Source of the DNA: JACKIC01 sp964392305 | Lineage (GTDB): Bacteria > Planctomycetota > UBA1135 > UBA2386 | Assembly: GCA_964392305.1 (NCBI GenBank) | Contig: CAYMPV010000031.1 | Coordinates: 13,247 to 77,246 of the forward strand | Direction: 5' to 3' | DNA length: 64,000 bases | In this document: positions 54,001 through 61,392 of the stretch, piece by piece | Numbering within the stretch: position 1 is the stretch's first letter | How the letters are laid out: every line of letters begins with the position of its first letter | The notes under the pieces: generated by a model | Told to the model about the DNA's origin: nothing | The model's input: only the letters and a program-made list of their open reading frames with translations | Databases searched by the model: none | Made by a program: the position numbers and the translations under genes

Positions 54001-54819
54001 TCAGTCGAGGCGTGCGGCGCGAAGCTCGAGCATGCGTTCAGGCCGGTTCGTGCACATCGCGTCGACTCCCATCGCTGCGCCTCCAAGGTAGCCGGCGTCG
54101 TCGTCGGTGGTGAAGGTGCACACGAGCAGGCCCGCGGCGTGGGCCGCTCGCACGTGCTCGACGCGTAATCCGTCCAGTTGCCAGTGCGCCATGCCCGCAC
54201 CGCAGCGCAGCGCCGCCTCGATGGCTTCTTCGTCGAGGCTTGCGTGTTGTGAGTTCGGCCCGAGCACCGCGAGGGCGGCTCGTGGTGCCAGGTTGCGACA
54301 GGCCGCCACGAACGACCAGTCGAAGGACTGCACGATGCAACGATCGGGCTTGGCGAGTCTCGCCAACGCGTCCACGTAGCTCACTGGCGCGCCGCCCTTG
54401 TGTTCGATGAGGGCGACCGCATGCTCGCCGAGGGCGGCGAGCACCTCGTCCAAAGTGGGAATCCTGGTCGCGGCGAACGCTGGCCCGAACCAACTGCCGG
54501 CGTCCAGTTGCTGCAGTTCTGCATGCCGCAGTTGTGCAACCAGCGCACCCGGGCCGATCTTCGCGGCGGCGTCGGTGGTCCGATCGAGGGTGAGGTCGTG
54601 GCAGCACACGAGCAGGCCATCGCGCGTCTGCTGCACGTCGAACTCCTGCATGACGACGCCCAGGGCGGCCGCGGCCGCGAACGCCGGCACGGTGTTCTCG
54701 GGGTGCGAATGGCTCGCGCCGCGGTGGGCGACGACTACCGGGCCGGTCGCGGCGAGTCGGCGCAGTTCGTCGAACAGCTGGTGGGACGGGGCCGGGTCGT
54801 GCTCCATACTCGCGCTCAT
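54001..54819 (-). CDS. ugpQ: Glycerophosphodiester phosphodiesterase
   Basis: A 272-residue GDPD-fold enzyme: VVAHRGASHSHPENTVPAF, QEFDVQQTRDG, VCCHDLTLDRTTD, IPTLDEVLAAL, LIEHKGG, with the catalytic His pair and acidic metal ligands. It hydrolyses glycerophosphodiesters to glycerol-3-phosphate and alcohol; no signal peptide, so cytoplasmic. The start at 54819 shares CATG with the start of the divergent gene at 54818; ATG 54807 is an alternative. Confidence 0.9.
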   Translation of the reverse strand: MSASMEHDPAPSHQLFDELRRLAATGPVVVAHRGASHSHPENTVPAFAAAAALGVVMQEFDVQQTRDGLLVCCHDLTLDRTTDAAAKIGPGALVAQLRHAELQQLDAGSWFGPAFAATRIPTLDEVLAALGEHAVALIEHKGGAPVSYVDALARLAKPDRCIVQSFDWSFVAACRNLAPRAALAVLGPNSQHASLDEEAIEAALRCGAGMAHWQLDGLRVEHVRAAHAAGLLVCTFTTDDDAGYLGGAAMGVDAMCTNRPERMLELRAARLD

Positions 54820-55165
54820 GTCGCCTGAGTTCTATCGCCTGTTGCACGTCGTCGGCGTGCTGATGTTGTTCCTCGGTCTCGGTGGCGTGCTGGCCGGCAC
54901 CCGCGATGGCGGCAAGACGCCGCCGCTCTACCTGGCTCTGCACGGCCTGGGCCTGCTGGTGATGCTGATCGCCGGCATCGGCTTCGCCCACAAGAGTGGC
55001 CTGGGCTTCCCGAGTTGGATGATCGCCAAGATCGGCTGTTGGGTCTTGCTCGCCGCGCTGCCCACCTTGGTGAAGAAGGGCCTGCTGATCCGGACCGCCG
55101 CGATCGTGTTGGTGATCGCGATCGGTGGCGCCGCGGTCTGGCTGGCGCAGAGCAAGCCGTTCTGA
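54818..55165 (+). CDS. Small four-segment membrane protein
   Basis: A 115-residue membrane protein with about four segments: EFYRLLHVVGVLMLFLGLGG, PLYLALHGLGLLVMLIAGIGF, MIAKIGCWVLLAALPTLV, TAAIVLVIAIGGAAVWLA. His residues near the first and second helices recall SirB/CopD-like or haem-binding small membrane families, but this is not certain. Followed 17 bases later by the aminotransferase. Confidence 0.65.
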   Translation: MSPEFYRLLHVVGVLMLFLGLGGVLAGTRDGGKTPPLYLALHGLGLLVMLIAGIGFAHKSGLGFPSWMIAKIGCWVLLAALPTLVKKGLLIRTAAIVLVIAIGGAAVWLAQSKPF

Positions 55166-55182
55166 AGCGAGCCTGAGCCGCC

Positions 55183-56343
55183 ATGCCGTTCGAACCACCA
55201 CAGGTGTTGCTGCTCGGCCCTGGACCGTCGCCGACGAGCCCCGCGGTGCGGCAGGCGCAGGCGGCGCCGCTGCTCGGGCATCTCGACCCGAGCTTCCTCG
55301 GCCTGCTCGACCGCGTACAGCAACAACTGCGCGAGTTGTTCGGTACCACCAATCGATTCACCTTGCCGATCGCTGGCACCGGCACCGCGGGCATGGAGGC
55401 CGTGGTCGCCAACTGCGTCGAGCGCGGGGACCGGGTCGTGGTCGGGGTGCACGGCGTGTTCGGCCAGCGCATGGCGGAAGCGCTGCGCCGCGCCGGCGCG
55501 ACGGTGGTCGAGGTGCGCGCCGACTTCGGCACCAGCCTGGATCCCGCCGCGATCGCGGCCGCTGTCGCCGCCGCGCCGACGGCAGCGCTCGCGGTCGTGC
55601 ACGCCGAGACCAGCACCGGAGTGCTCACGGACCTCGATCCGATCGCCGCCATTGCGCGGTCTGCCGGGGCACTGTTCCTGCTCGATTGCGTGACCAGCCT
55701 CGCCGGTGCGCCACTCGAGTTGGACCGGCTCGGCGTCGACGCGGCGTTCTCGGGCACCCAGAAGTGTCTGTCGGCGCCGCCCGGCCTGTCGCCGGTGACC
55801 ATGTCCGACCGGGCATTGGCGAAGTCGGCGGCCCGCACGCAACGGCCGCCGTTCTACTTCGACGTCGGCCTGTTGACCGGCTACTTCGGTCCCAACCGCG
55901 CCTACCACCACACCGCACCGGTGAGCATGATCTATGCGCTTGCCGCGGCGCTCGAAGAGGTCGAGTCCGAGGGGTTGCCGGCGCGGTTCGAACGTCACCG
56001 GCGGGTTGCCGCCGCCCTGCGCGCCGGCCTGCCTCACCTGGGTCTGCAGGCCCTGGTCCCGCCGACCTTGGCGACGCCGATGCTGACCACGATCTGCTAC
56101 CCCGACGGCGTCGACGACAAGGTGTTTCGCGCGCGGTTGCGCCAGCATCACCTCATCGAGGTCGGCGGTGGGCTCGGGCCATTGGCCGGCAAGGTCTTCC
56201 GCGTCGGCCTCATGGGACACGGTGCGCAGCTCGAGAACGTGCTGACCGCGCTGGTTGCCTTCGGCTGTGCGCTCGAGGAGCAAGGCCGGCAGGTCAACGT
56301 CGGTGCGGCGGTGGGGGCTGCCCAGTCTGAGCACGACGGCTGA
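55183..56343 (+). CDS. Class V aminotransferase, serine-pyruvate/alanine-glyoxylate type
   Basis: A 386-residue PLP enzyme: LLGPGPSPTSPAVRQAQ, GTGTAGMEAVVANCVERGD, VVHAETSTGVLTDL, LLDCVTSLAG, and the PLP lysine in SGTQKCLSAPPGLSP (Lys194). Family members move amino groups between Ser or Ala and glyoxylate or pyruvate. The C-terminus lies in a 13-base tandem repeat that carries the stop codon. Confidence 0.9.
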   Translation: MPFEPPQVLLLGPGPSPTSPAVRQAQAAPLLGHLDPSFLGLLDRVQQQLRELFGTTNRFTLPIAGTGTAGMEAVVANCVERGDRVVVGVHGVFGQRMAEALRRAGATVVEVRADFGTSLDPAAIAAAVAAAPTAALAVVHAETSTGVLTDLDPIAAIARSAGALFLLDCVTSLAGAPLELDRLGVDAAFSGTQKCLSAPPGLSPVTMSDRALAKSAARTQRPPFYFDVGLLTGYFGPNRAYHHTAPVSMIYALAAALEEVESEGLPARFERHRRVAAALRAGLPHLGLQALVPPTLATPMLTTICYPDGVDDKVFRARLRQHHLIEVGGGLGPLAGKVFRVGLMGHGAQLENVLTALVAFGCALEEQGRQVNVGAAVGAAQSEHDG

Positions 56344-56366
56344 GCACGACGGCTGAGCACGACGGC
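56328..56366 (+). repeat. Three perfect 13-base tandem repeats over the stop codon
   Basis: TGAGCACGACGGC repeats three times (56328-56340, 56341-56353, 56354-56366), followed by another TGA. The aminotransferase stop is the TGA that opens the second copy. Since 13 is not a multiple of 3, each copy shifts the frame; slippage could change the C-terminus. Confidence 0.93.
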
Positions 56367-56424
56367 TGACGGGCAGAAAACCCTCGCCCGGTGGCCCGGC
56401 GGCCGGCAGCATCCAGCGGCCGCA

Positions 56425-57000
56425 ATGAACGACGCCTCGATTCGCAACGCCTTCACCGACAGCCTGCAGACCAAGCAGCGGTTCCTCGACACCTGCGTGC
56501 CCAGCTTGCAGCAGTTGTGTGAGGCGGCGATCACGACGCTGCGCGGCGGCGGCAAGCTGCTGTTCTGCGGCAACGGCGGCAGTTCGTGTGATGCCGCCCA
56601 CGCCGCCGGTGAACTCGTCGGTTGGTTCGAGGCCAAACAACGTCGCGCCTACGCGGCGATCGCGCTGGGTCATCAGGTGCCGACGCTGACCGCGATCGGC
56701 AACGACGCGGGTTACGAGCACGTGTTCGCGCGTGAGGTAGAGGCGATCGGGCGGCCTGGCGACATGCTGATCGGCTTCACGACCTCGGGCGGCAGCAAGA
56801 ACGTCGTCAACGCGCTGCGCGAGGCGCGGCGGCTCGGCATCGGCACGGCAGTGTTGTGCGGTGAGAAGCGTGGCGCCGCGATCGAGCTCGCCGACGTCGC
56901 GGTACAGGTTCCCTCGACCAACACGGCGCGCATCCAGGAGTGTCACCTGGTCTGCGTGCACGTGCTCTGCGGGGCGATCGAAGCGGCGCTGGGCGCCTGA
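56425..57000 (+). CDS. gmhA: D-sedoheptulose 7-phosphate isomerase (SIS domain)
   Basis: A 191-residue SIS protein: LLFCGNGGSSCDAAHAAGEL, AIGNDAGYEHVFAREVEA, GDMLIGFTTSGGSKNV and TNTARIQECHLVCVHVLC. These match GmhA, which makes D-glycero-manno-heptose 7-phosphate for heptose in LPS core or S-layer glycans. No hldE/gmhB nearby. It starts 81 bases after the aminotransferase stop. Confidence 0.9.
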   Translation: MNDASIRNAFTDSLQTKQRFLDTCVPSLQQLCEAAITTLRGGGKLLFCGNGGSSCDAAHAAGELVGWFEAKQRRAYAAIALGHQVPTLTAIGNDAGYEHVFAREVEAIGRPGDMLIGFTTSGGSKNVVNALREARRLGIGTAVLCGEKRGAAIELADVAVQVPSTNTARIQECHLVCVHVLCGAIEAALGA

Positions 57001-57011
57001 GACCGCGGGCG

Positions 57012-57713
57012 TTACGGACCCTTCTTCTCGACGAAGCGCCAGCTCGAGCACCACACGTCATCGAGCCCCGGCACCAGCGGCATCGGGCCATTGGGGTGCA
57101 CGAGGCTGATCGTCGCCTGGGCCGCGCGACGCAGCAGCTCGCTGGGCAGTTCGTTGCTGAGCGGCGGCGCCAGCGGGGTTTCGCCGAGGGCCGGCTTGGT
57201 CACCAGCATCGACTTGTCGGGCATGACCGAGTTCGACCAGCGGCGCAGCTTGGGCAGGATCGCCTCGAGTTCGGCGACGGGCTGCGTTGCCGCGATCACG
57301 ACCACGGTGCTGGTGCCGACGACCTGGCTGCGGGTGGTCCATGCCAGTTCCTTCGCCTGGGACTTGTCGTCCTCGGTTCGGCCCGGCAGCGTCGCCATGC
57401 CCATCGGCAACGGTTGCCCGAGGTCGCTCCGCAGATCCGGCGACGGCCACAACAGCAGGGTGCCGTCGACGATGCTGTGGCTGAACACGTAGACGTAGGT
57501 CGGTTCGACCGCGGTGAAGGCCAGCCGGAACGGCGAGTCTGCCGGCAGCTCGTCGTAGTTCTTGGCCTGCTTGATCTCGGTGCCCGTGCCGATTCGCCAC
57601 GTGCACGCCGGCGCGGTGGCGGCAGCTCGCTGCTGCCAGAAGTACGCCGCGACGGTCAGCACCACAGCGACAGGCAGCAGCCGTCGGGTCAGGGTTCGAT
57701 TGGAAACGGCCAT
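57012..57713 (-). CDS. Membrane-anchored DUF4384-like protein
   Basis: A 233-residue protein from ATG 57713 with one N-terminal membrane segment (LLPVAVVLTVAAYFW). The outer part has FRLAFTAVEPTYVYVFSH and DGTLLLWPSPDLRSDLG, like DUF4384 beta-domains found with Ser/Thr kinases and caspases, then PGRTEDDKSQAKELAWTTRS. Role unknown. Seventeen bases downstream of the SDR gene, same strand, perhaps cotranscribed. Confidence 0.68.
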   Translation of the reverse strand: MAVSNRTLTRRLLPVAVVLTVAAYFWQQRAAATAPACTWRIGTGTEIKQAKNYDELPADSPFRLAFTAVEPTYVYVFSHSIVDGTLLLWPSPDLRSDLGQPLPMGMATLPGRTEDDKSQAKELAWTTRSQVVGTSTVVVIAATQPVAELEAILPKLRRWSNSVMPDKSMLVTKPALGETPLAPPLSNELPSELLRRAAQATISLVHPNGPMPLVPGLDDVWCSSWRFVEKKGP

Positions 57714-57730
57714 GGGTGGTTCGGGTCGGG

Positions 57731-58465
57731 TCACTGACGATGCACCATCTGCGGGTTGGCCTGATCCGTGGGCATGACGACGATGGTGTCGAGGTTGACG
57801 TGCGCGGGGCGGTTGGCGGCGAAAGCGACACACTCGGCGACGTCGTCGGCAGTCAGCGGTCTGGTGCCGGCGTAGACCTTGGCGGCGCGCTCGGCGTCGC
57901 CGCGGAAGCGCACCAGCGAGAACTCGGTGTCGACCATGCCGGGATCGACGCTGGTGACGCGAATGTTGCTGCCCAGCGTCTCCATGCGGATGGCTTCGCA
58001 GATCGGTTGCAGCGCGCGTTTGCTGCCGCAGTAGACACCGCCGCCGACGTAGGCCTTGTGACCCGCGATCGAGCCGATCACGACGACGTGCCCGCTCTTG
58101 CGCGCGATCATCTGCGGCAGCACCCGCCGCGTGACCTCGAGCAGGCCGAGCACGTTGGTCTCGATCATCTCGCGCCAGGCCTCGCCGGTGCCCTCGGCGA
58201 TCTTCTCGACGTCGCGGGCCAGGCCGGCGTTGTTGATCAGCACGTCGATCGGGCCGTTGTTGGCAACGGCCGCAGCGACGAACCGGTCGACGCTGGGCGG
58301 ATCGGTGACGTCGAGTTCCTGGCAGAACGCGCCGGGCACGACCTCCGCCAGGCGCTGGGCGCGGCGGGCGCCGAGGGACAGGCGGTCCCCGGTGGCGTGG
58401 AAGGCGCGAGCACAGGCGGCTCCGATGCCGGAGCTGGCGCCCGTGACGACGACGTGGCGGCTCAT
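57731..58465 (-). CDS. Short-chain dehydrogenase/reductase (YdfG-like)
   Basis: A 244-residue SDR: cofactor motif TGASSGIG, Arg residues GARRAQR favouring NADP+, LINNAG, catalytic Ser-Tyr-Lys in IGSIAG and GGVYCGSKRAL. The pattern DPGMVDTEFSLVRFRGD is typical of YdfG-type 3-hydroxy acid dehydrogenases acting on serine or 3-hydroxypropionate. ATG 58465 removes an unneeded N-terminal extension. Confidence 0.9.
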   Translation of the reverse strand: MSRHVVVTGASSGIGAACARAFHATGDRLSLGARRAQRLAEVVPGAFCQELDVTDPPSVDRFVAAAVANNGPIDVLINNAGLARDVEKIAEGTGEAWREMIETNVLGLLEVTRRVLPQMIARKSGHVVVIGSIAGHKAYVGGGVYCGSKRALQPICEAIRMETLGSNIRVTSVDPGMVDTEFSLVRFRGDAERAAKVYAGTRPLTADDVAECVAFAANRPAHVNLDTIVVMPTDQANPQMVHRQ

Positions 58466-58494
58466 GCCCGGACGATAGGAACTGCCGCTGTGGG

Positions 58495-59247
58495 CTACCA
58501 CAGTGCGAGCAGGATCTGGCGCACCTGCTCGAACAGCGTCAGTGCGGCGATGGCGACGATCACCCTACGCACCGCACCGCTGCCCTTGGCCACGCTCCAG
58601 TGGCTCGCCGAGTAGCTGCCGATCGCGGCGCCGACCGCGAGCGCGATCGCCGGGATCCAGGCGATGCTGTCCGCAACGACAAAGGTGGCGGCGCTGGCGA
58701 GTGAACTGGTGATCACGACCGTGCTCTTGGCCATGTTCACGGCCACCAGGTCGCGGTCGTAGGCCTTGGCGAGCACCAGCGTGGCGACGAGGCCGGTGCC
58801 GACCTGCACGAAGCCCATGTGCAGGCCGATGACGAAGCAGCCGAGCGCGCCCAGCCACGTCGCGCGCGGGGCGACCGAGGTGTCGGTGCGGCCCCGCACC
58901 TGTTGCAGCAGCAGCGCCACGAGCATCAGCGCCAGATAGCCACGGAACACCAGGTCGGGCAGGTCGAGCGCGAGGCGGCTGCCGAGCAAGGCGCCCGGCA
59001 CCGCCAACAGCCCCTGGCCCCACGTGCGCAGTGGCGGCCGCCGGCCGGCCCGCCAGAAGCCGAGGAACGCGAACGTGCCGATCGCCACGGCGGCGATGCG
59101 TGAACTGGGGTTGGCTGCCGACAGCGGCAGGCCCCAGACGTGCTCGAAGGCGAGCAGGCCGAGCACCCCAGCCCCGCCGGCGACGTTGTTGATCGCGCCC
59201 ATCGCGATGCCGGCGACGACCGTGATCGCGATGGCGAATTCGTGCAC
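58495..59247 (-). CDS. TauE/SafE-family membrane permease
   Basis: A 250-residue membrane protein with about seven segments, starting GTG 59247 (VHEFAIAITVVAGIAMGAINNVAGGAG). Duplicated family motifs: GAINNVAGGAGVLG near the N-terminus and HMGFVQVGTGLVATLVLAK in the second half. The family exports or imports small organosulfur anions such as sulfite, sulfoacetate or taurine. The 59248-59355 leader has two hairpins. Another open reading to 59313 would put the hairpin sequence into the protein. Confidence 0.82.
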   Translation of the reverse strand: MHEFAIAITVVAGIAMGAINNVAGGAGVLGLLAFEHVWGLPLSAANPSSRIAAVAIGTFAFLGFWRAGRRPPLRTWGQGLLAVPGALLGSRLALDLPDLVFRGYLALMLVALLLQQVRGRTDTSVAPRATWLGALGCFVIGLHMGFVQVGTGLVATLVLAKAYDRDLVAVNMAKSTVVITSSLASAATFVVADSIAWIPAIALAVGAAIGSYSASHWSVAKGSGAVRRVIVAIAALTLFEQVRQILLALW

Positions 59248-59256
59248 TGAGAACTC

Positions 59257-59288
59257 AGAGCCTGAGAGAGAATCCTCTCGAAGGCTCT
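59257..59288 (-). promoter_or_regulatory. Hairpin in the TauE leader
   Basis: AGAGCCT (59257-59263) pairs with AGGCTCT (59282-59288), with an inner GAGAG/CTCTC stem and loop. It sits 10 bases upstream of the GTG at 59247 on the minus strand, close to where the ribosome binds. It could control translation of the TauE gene or end read-through from mdh. Confidence 0.45.
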
Positions 59289-59321
59289 GCGCGGTCGCGA
59301 AGGCGGCCGCCAATCGGCATT

Positions 59322-59359
59322 CTGAGAGGCCGTATCATGATTTCCTCTCGGCCTCTCAG
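59322..59359 (-). terminator. Hairpin over the mdh stop codon
   Basis: CTGAGAGGCCG (59322-59332) pairs perfectly with CGGCCTCTCAG (59349-59359), 11 bp with a 16-base loop. The right arm contains the mdh stop codon. There is no run of T after it on the minus strand, so factor-independent termination is only possible, not certain. Confidence 0.5.
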
Positions 59360-60342
59360 CCGAGCAGGTCCTTGACCATGTCGCGCTCTTCGCAGAGTTC
59401 CTTCCAGGTGAGCGCGGCCTTCTGCTTGCTGAAGTCGTTCATCGCCAGGCCGGGCACGATCTGCCAGTTGCCCTTGCCGTCGGTGGTGCACGGGAAGCCG
59501 CTGATGATGCCCTCGGGCGTGCCGTAGCTGCCGTCGCTGATCACGCACAGGGCGGCGGGGTCGTCCGCGGTGGTCGCCGTGTAGAGCGAGCGGGCGTGGT
59601 CGACGGCGGCCTGCGCCGCGGACAGCGCCGACGACTTGCCGCGCGCCTCGATGATCGCCTTGCCGCGCTCCTGCACGGTCTTCATGAACGCGCCCTGCAG
59701 CCAGGCATCGTCGTTGATCACCTGTGCCGCCGGCTTGCCGTCGATGGTCGCGTGGTGCCAATCGGGATACTGGGTGTTGCTGTGATTGCCCCAGATGATG
59801 ACCTTCTTGACCGTCGACCAGTGTTTGCCGGCGCGCAGCGCGAGTTGCGACTTGGCGCGGTTCTGGTCCAGGCGGGTCATCGCCGAGAACCGTGCCGAGG
59901 GCACGCCCTTGGCATTGTGCATCGCGATCAGGCAGTTGGTGTTGCACGGGTTGCCGACCACGACGACGCGCACGTCGGGGCCGGCGGCCTCACCGATCGC
60001 GCGTCCCTGACCGATGAAGATCTTGCCGTTCTCCTGCAGCAGGTCCTTGCGCTCCATGCCGGGGCCGCGCGGCTTGCTGCCGACCAACAGGCACAGGTCC
60101 GCGTCCTTGAAGGCGACCTTGGGGTCGTCCGAGCAGGTGACCTCGGTCAGCAGCGGGAACGCGCAGTCCTCGAGTTCCATGCGCACGCCGCCCAGAGCGG
60201 GCAGCACCGGCGTGACCTCGAGGAGCTGCAGGGCGACCTTGACGTTCGGGCCGAAGATGCCGCCGCTGGCGATCATCGGCAGCAGGGAATAACCGATCTG
60301 ACCAGCGGCGCCGGTCACCGCTACGCGCTTCACAGTGCTCAT
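59356..60342 (-). CDS. mdh: Malate dehydrogenase
   Basis: A 328-residue NAD-dependent MDH of the cytosolic-like class: VTGAAGQIGYSLLPMIASG, LLVGSKPRGPGMERKDLL, VVVGNPCNTNCLI, MTRLDQNRAKSQLA, catalytic His in IWGNHSNTQYPDW, and VISDGSYGTPEG. It interconverts malate and oxaloacetate in the TCA cycle. ATG 60342 fits the family; the longer frame to 60420 does not. Confidence 0.95.
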   Translation of the reverse strand: MSTVKRVAVTGAAGQIGYSLLPMIASGGIFGPNVKVALQLLEVTPVLPALGGVRMELEDCAFPLLTEVTCSDDPKVAFKDADLCLLVGSKPRGPGMERKDLLQENGKIFIGQGRAIGEAAGPDVRVVVVGNPCNTNCLIAMHNAKGVPSARFSAMTRLDQNRAKSQLALRAGKHWSTVKKVIIWGNHSNTQYPDWHHATIDGKPAAQVINDDAWLQGAFMKTVQERGKAIIEARGKSSALSAAQAAVDHARSLYTATTADDPAALCVISDGSYGTPEGIISGFPCTTDGKGNWQIVPGLAMNDFSKQKAALTWKELCEERDMVKDLLG

Positions 60343-60425
60343 CGGCGCGATTGCACCCAAACGACCTCTGGCGTTCCAGTGGTTGGGCTCAGATCTGCGT
60401 GACTGCGCCTCGCGCGGCAACCGGA

Positions 60426-60728
60426 TCAGTTGCTGGCATCGTCACCCAGGGCCACGATCCGGCGGCTGACCACGGGATCGAGTTCTTCGGTGTGCACGCG
60501 GGCGAGCTCGTCGTGGCGTAGGAAGATGTCGCAGGCGACGCGGTCGGTGAACGCCGAGAACAGCACCAGGTTGAAGCCGCCGCTCTCGGGTGCGAGGTTG
60601 TGGGTGACGACGAAGTGCTCGACGCCCGGGAGGGTTTCGACCAGGGACTGCAGCGACTCCCGCGCGGTGCGCACCTGACCCAGGGCGACACCGGGTCGCA
60701 ATGCGTAGAGAATCGTGCAGTGGAACAT
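60426..60728 (-). CDS. Dabb-domain (stress-response A/B barrel) protein
   Basis: A 100-residue protein from ATG 60728 matching the Dabb fold: FHCTILYALRPGVALGQV, LQSLVETLPGVEHFVVTHNL, GGFNLVLFSAFTDRVACDIFLRHDELARV. These are small dimeric alpha/beta barrels, some with aromatic-polyketide or unknown activity. It lies between mdh and DUF2203 on the same strand. Confidence 0.8.
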   Translation of the reverse strand: MFHCTILYALRPGVALGQVRTARESLQSLVETLPGVEHFVVTHNLAPESGGFNLVLFSAFTDRVACDIFLRHDELARVHTEELDPVVSRRIVALGDDASN

Positions 60729-60825
60729 GGGGCGCCAACCATGCTGGCGGTTGCTTCCCCACGGCGCAATCGCGCGCCCGATTCCCCGCGTCGGCGCCTC
60801 CCCATGGGCGCCGACGGGCGGCAAC

Positions 60826-61257
60826 TCACGCGCCCTTGGCGCGGATTCGCAGCGGACGGCGCTGGTCTTCTTCTTCGCCGACCGGGTGGCCGTGGCACAC
60901 GGTGTCTTCACCTTCCTGCCAGCAGAAGACCACCGTGTCCTTCGTCGTCGTGCTCTTCGGGCCCAGGCGGTTCTGGCCCGGGATGTGGATCGTCAGCGGA
61001 TCGGTGCGCAGGACCGTCATGCCGAGTACTTCGAACTCGGACCGGCAGCGGCCGATCGCTTCGTCGTGTTCCCAGATGCGGGCGTCCAGTTCCGCCAGCT
61101 CGCCGCGCAGGCCCTCGGGGGTCTGCGCCTTCTCGAGCAGTTCGCGCCGGCGGCGCAGGGCGCGCCGATCGATCCGTCGCTCCACCAGCTCTGCCGCGAT
61201 CGCCCGGATCAGGGGCAGCGCCAGGTTGGCTTCGGCCAGGGTGTAGGTGCGCTTCAT
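60826..61257 (-). CDS. DUF2203 family protein
   Basis: A 143-residue protein: YTLAEANLALPLIRAIAAELVERR at the start, a helical middle, and the family block GLGP/RLGPKSTTTKDTVVFCWQEGEDTVCHGHPVGEEEDQRRPL. DUF2203 is a conserved bacterial family without assigned function; the FCWQEGE motif is diagnostic. Cys residues there could bind metal. It is divergent from the ETF-QO gene by 135 bases. Confidence 0.82.
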   Translation of the reverse strand: MKRTYTLAEANLALPLIRAIAAELVERRIDRRALRRRRELLEKAQTPEGLRGELAELDARIWEHDEAIGRCRSEFEVLGMTVLRTDPLTIHIPGQNRLGPKSTTTKDTVVFCWQEGEDTVCHGHPVGEEEDQRRPLRIRAKGA

Positions 61258-61392
61258 GGTCTTCCTTCAGTTGCCTCGAGCCCCTGCCTGCCTGTCGGTC
61301 CCCGCCTTGCGGGCGGACGAAGTTTGCAGCGACTCGTGGCACTTGTAGTGTGACGGCCGACAGCGGTTACCAAGCGGGCCGCCGACAAAAGC

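Noticed and set aside
56328..56366. Short repeats as a CRISPR array
   Set aside because: Direct contiguous 13-base copies without spacers.
61258..61392. Promoter TTTGCA...TGTAGT before the ETF-QO gene
   Set aside because: Spacing and boxes are too poor to support a call.
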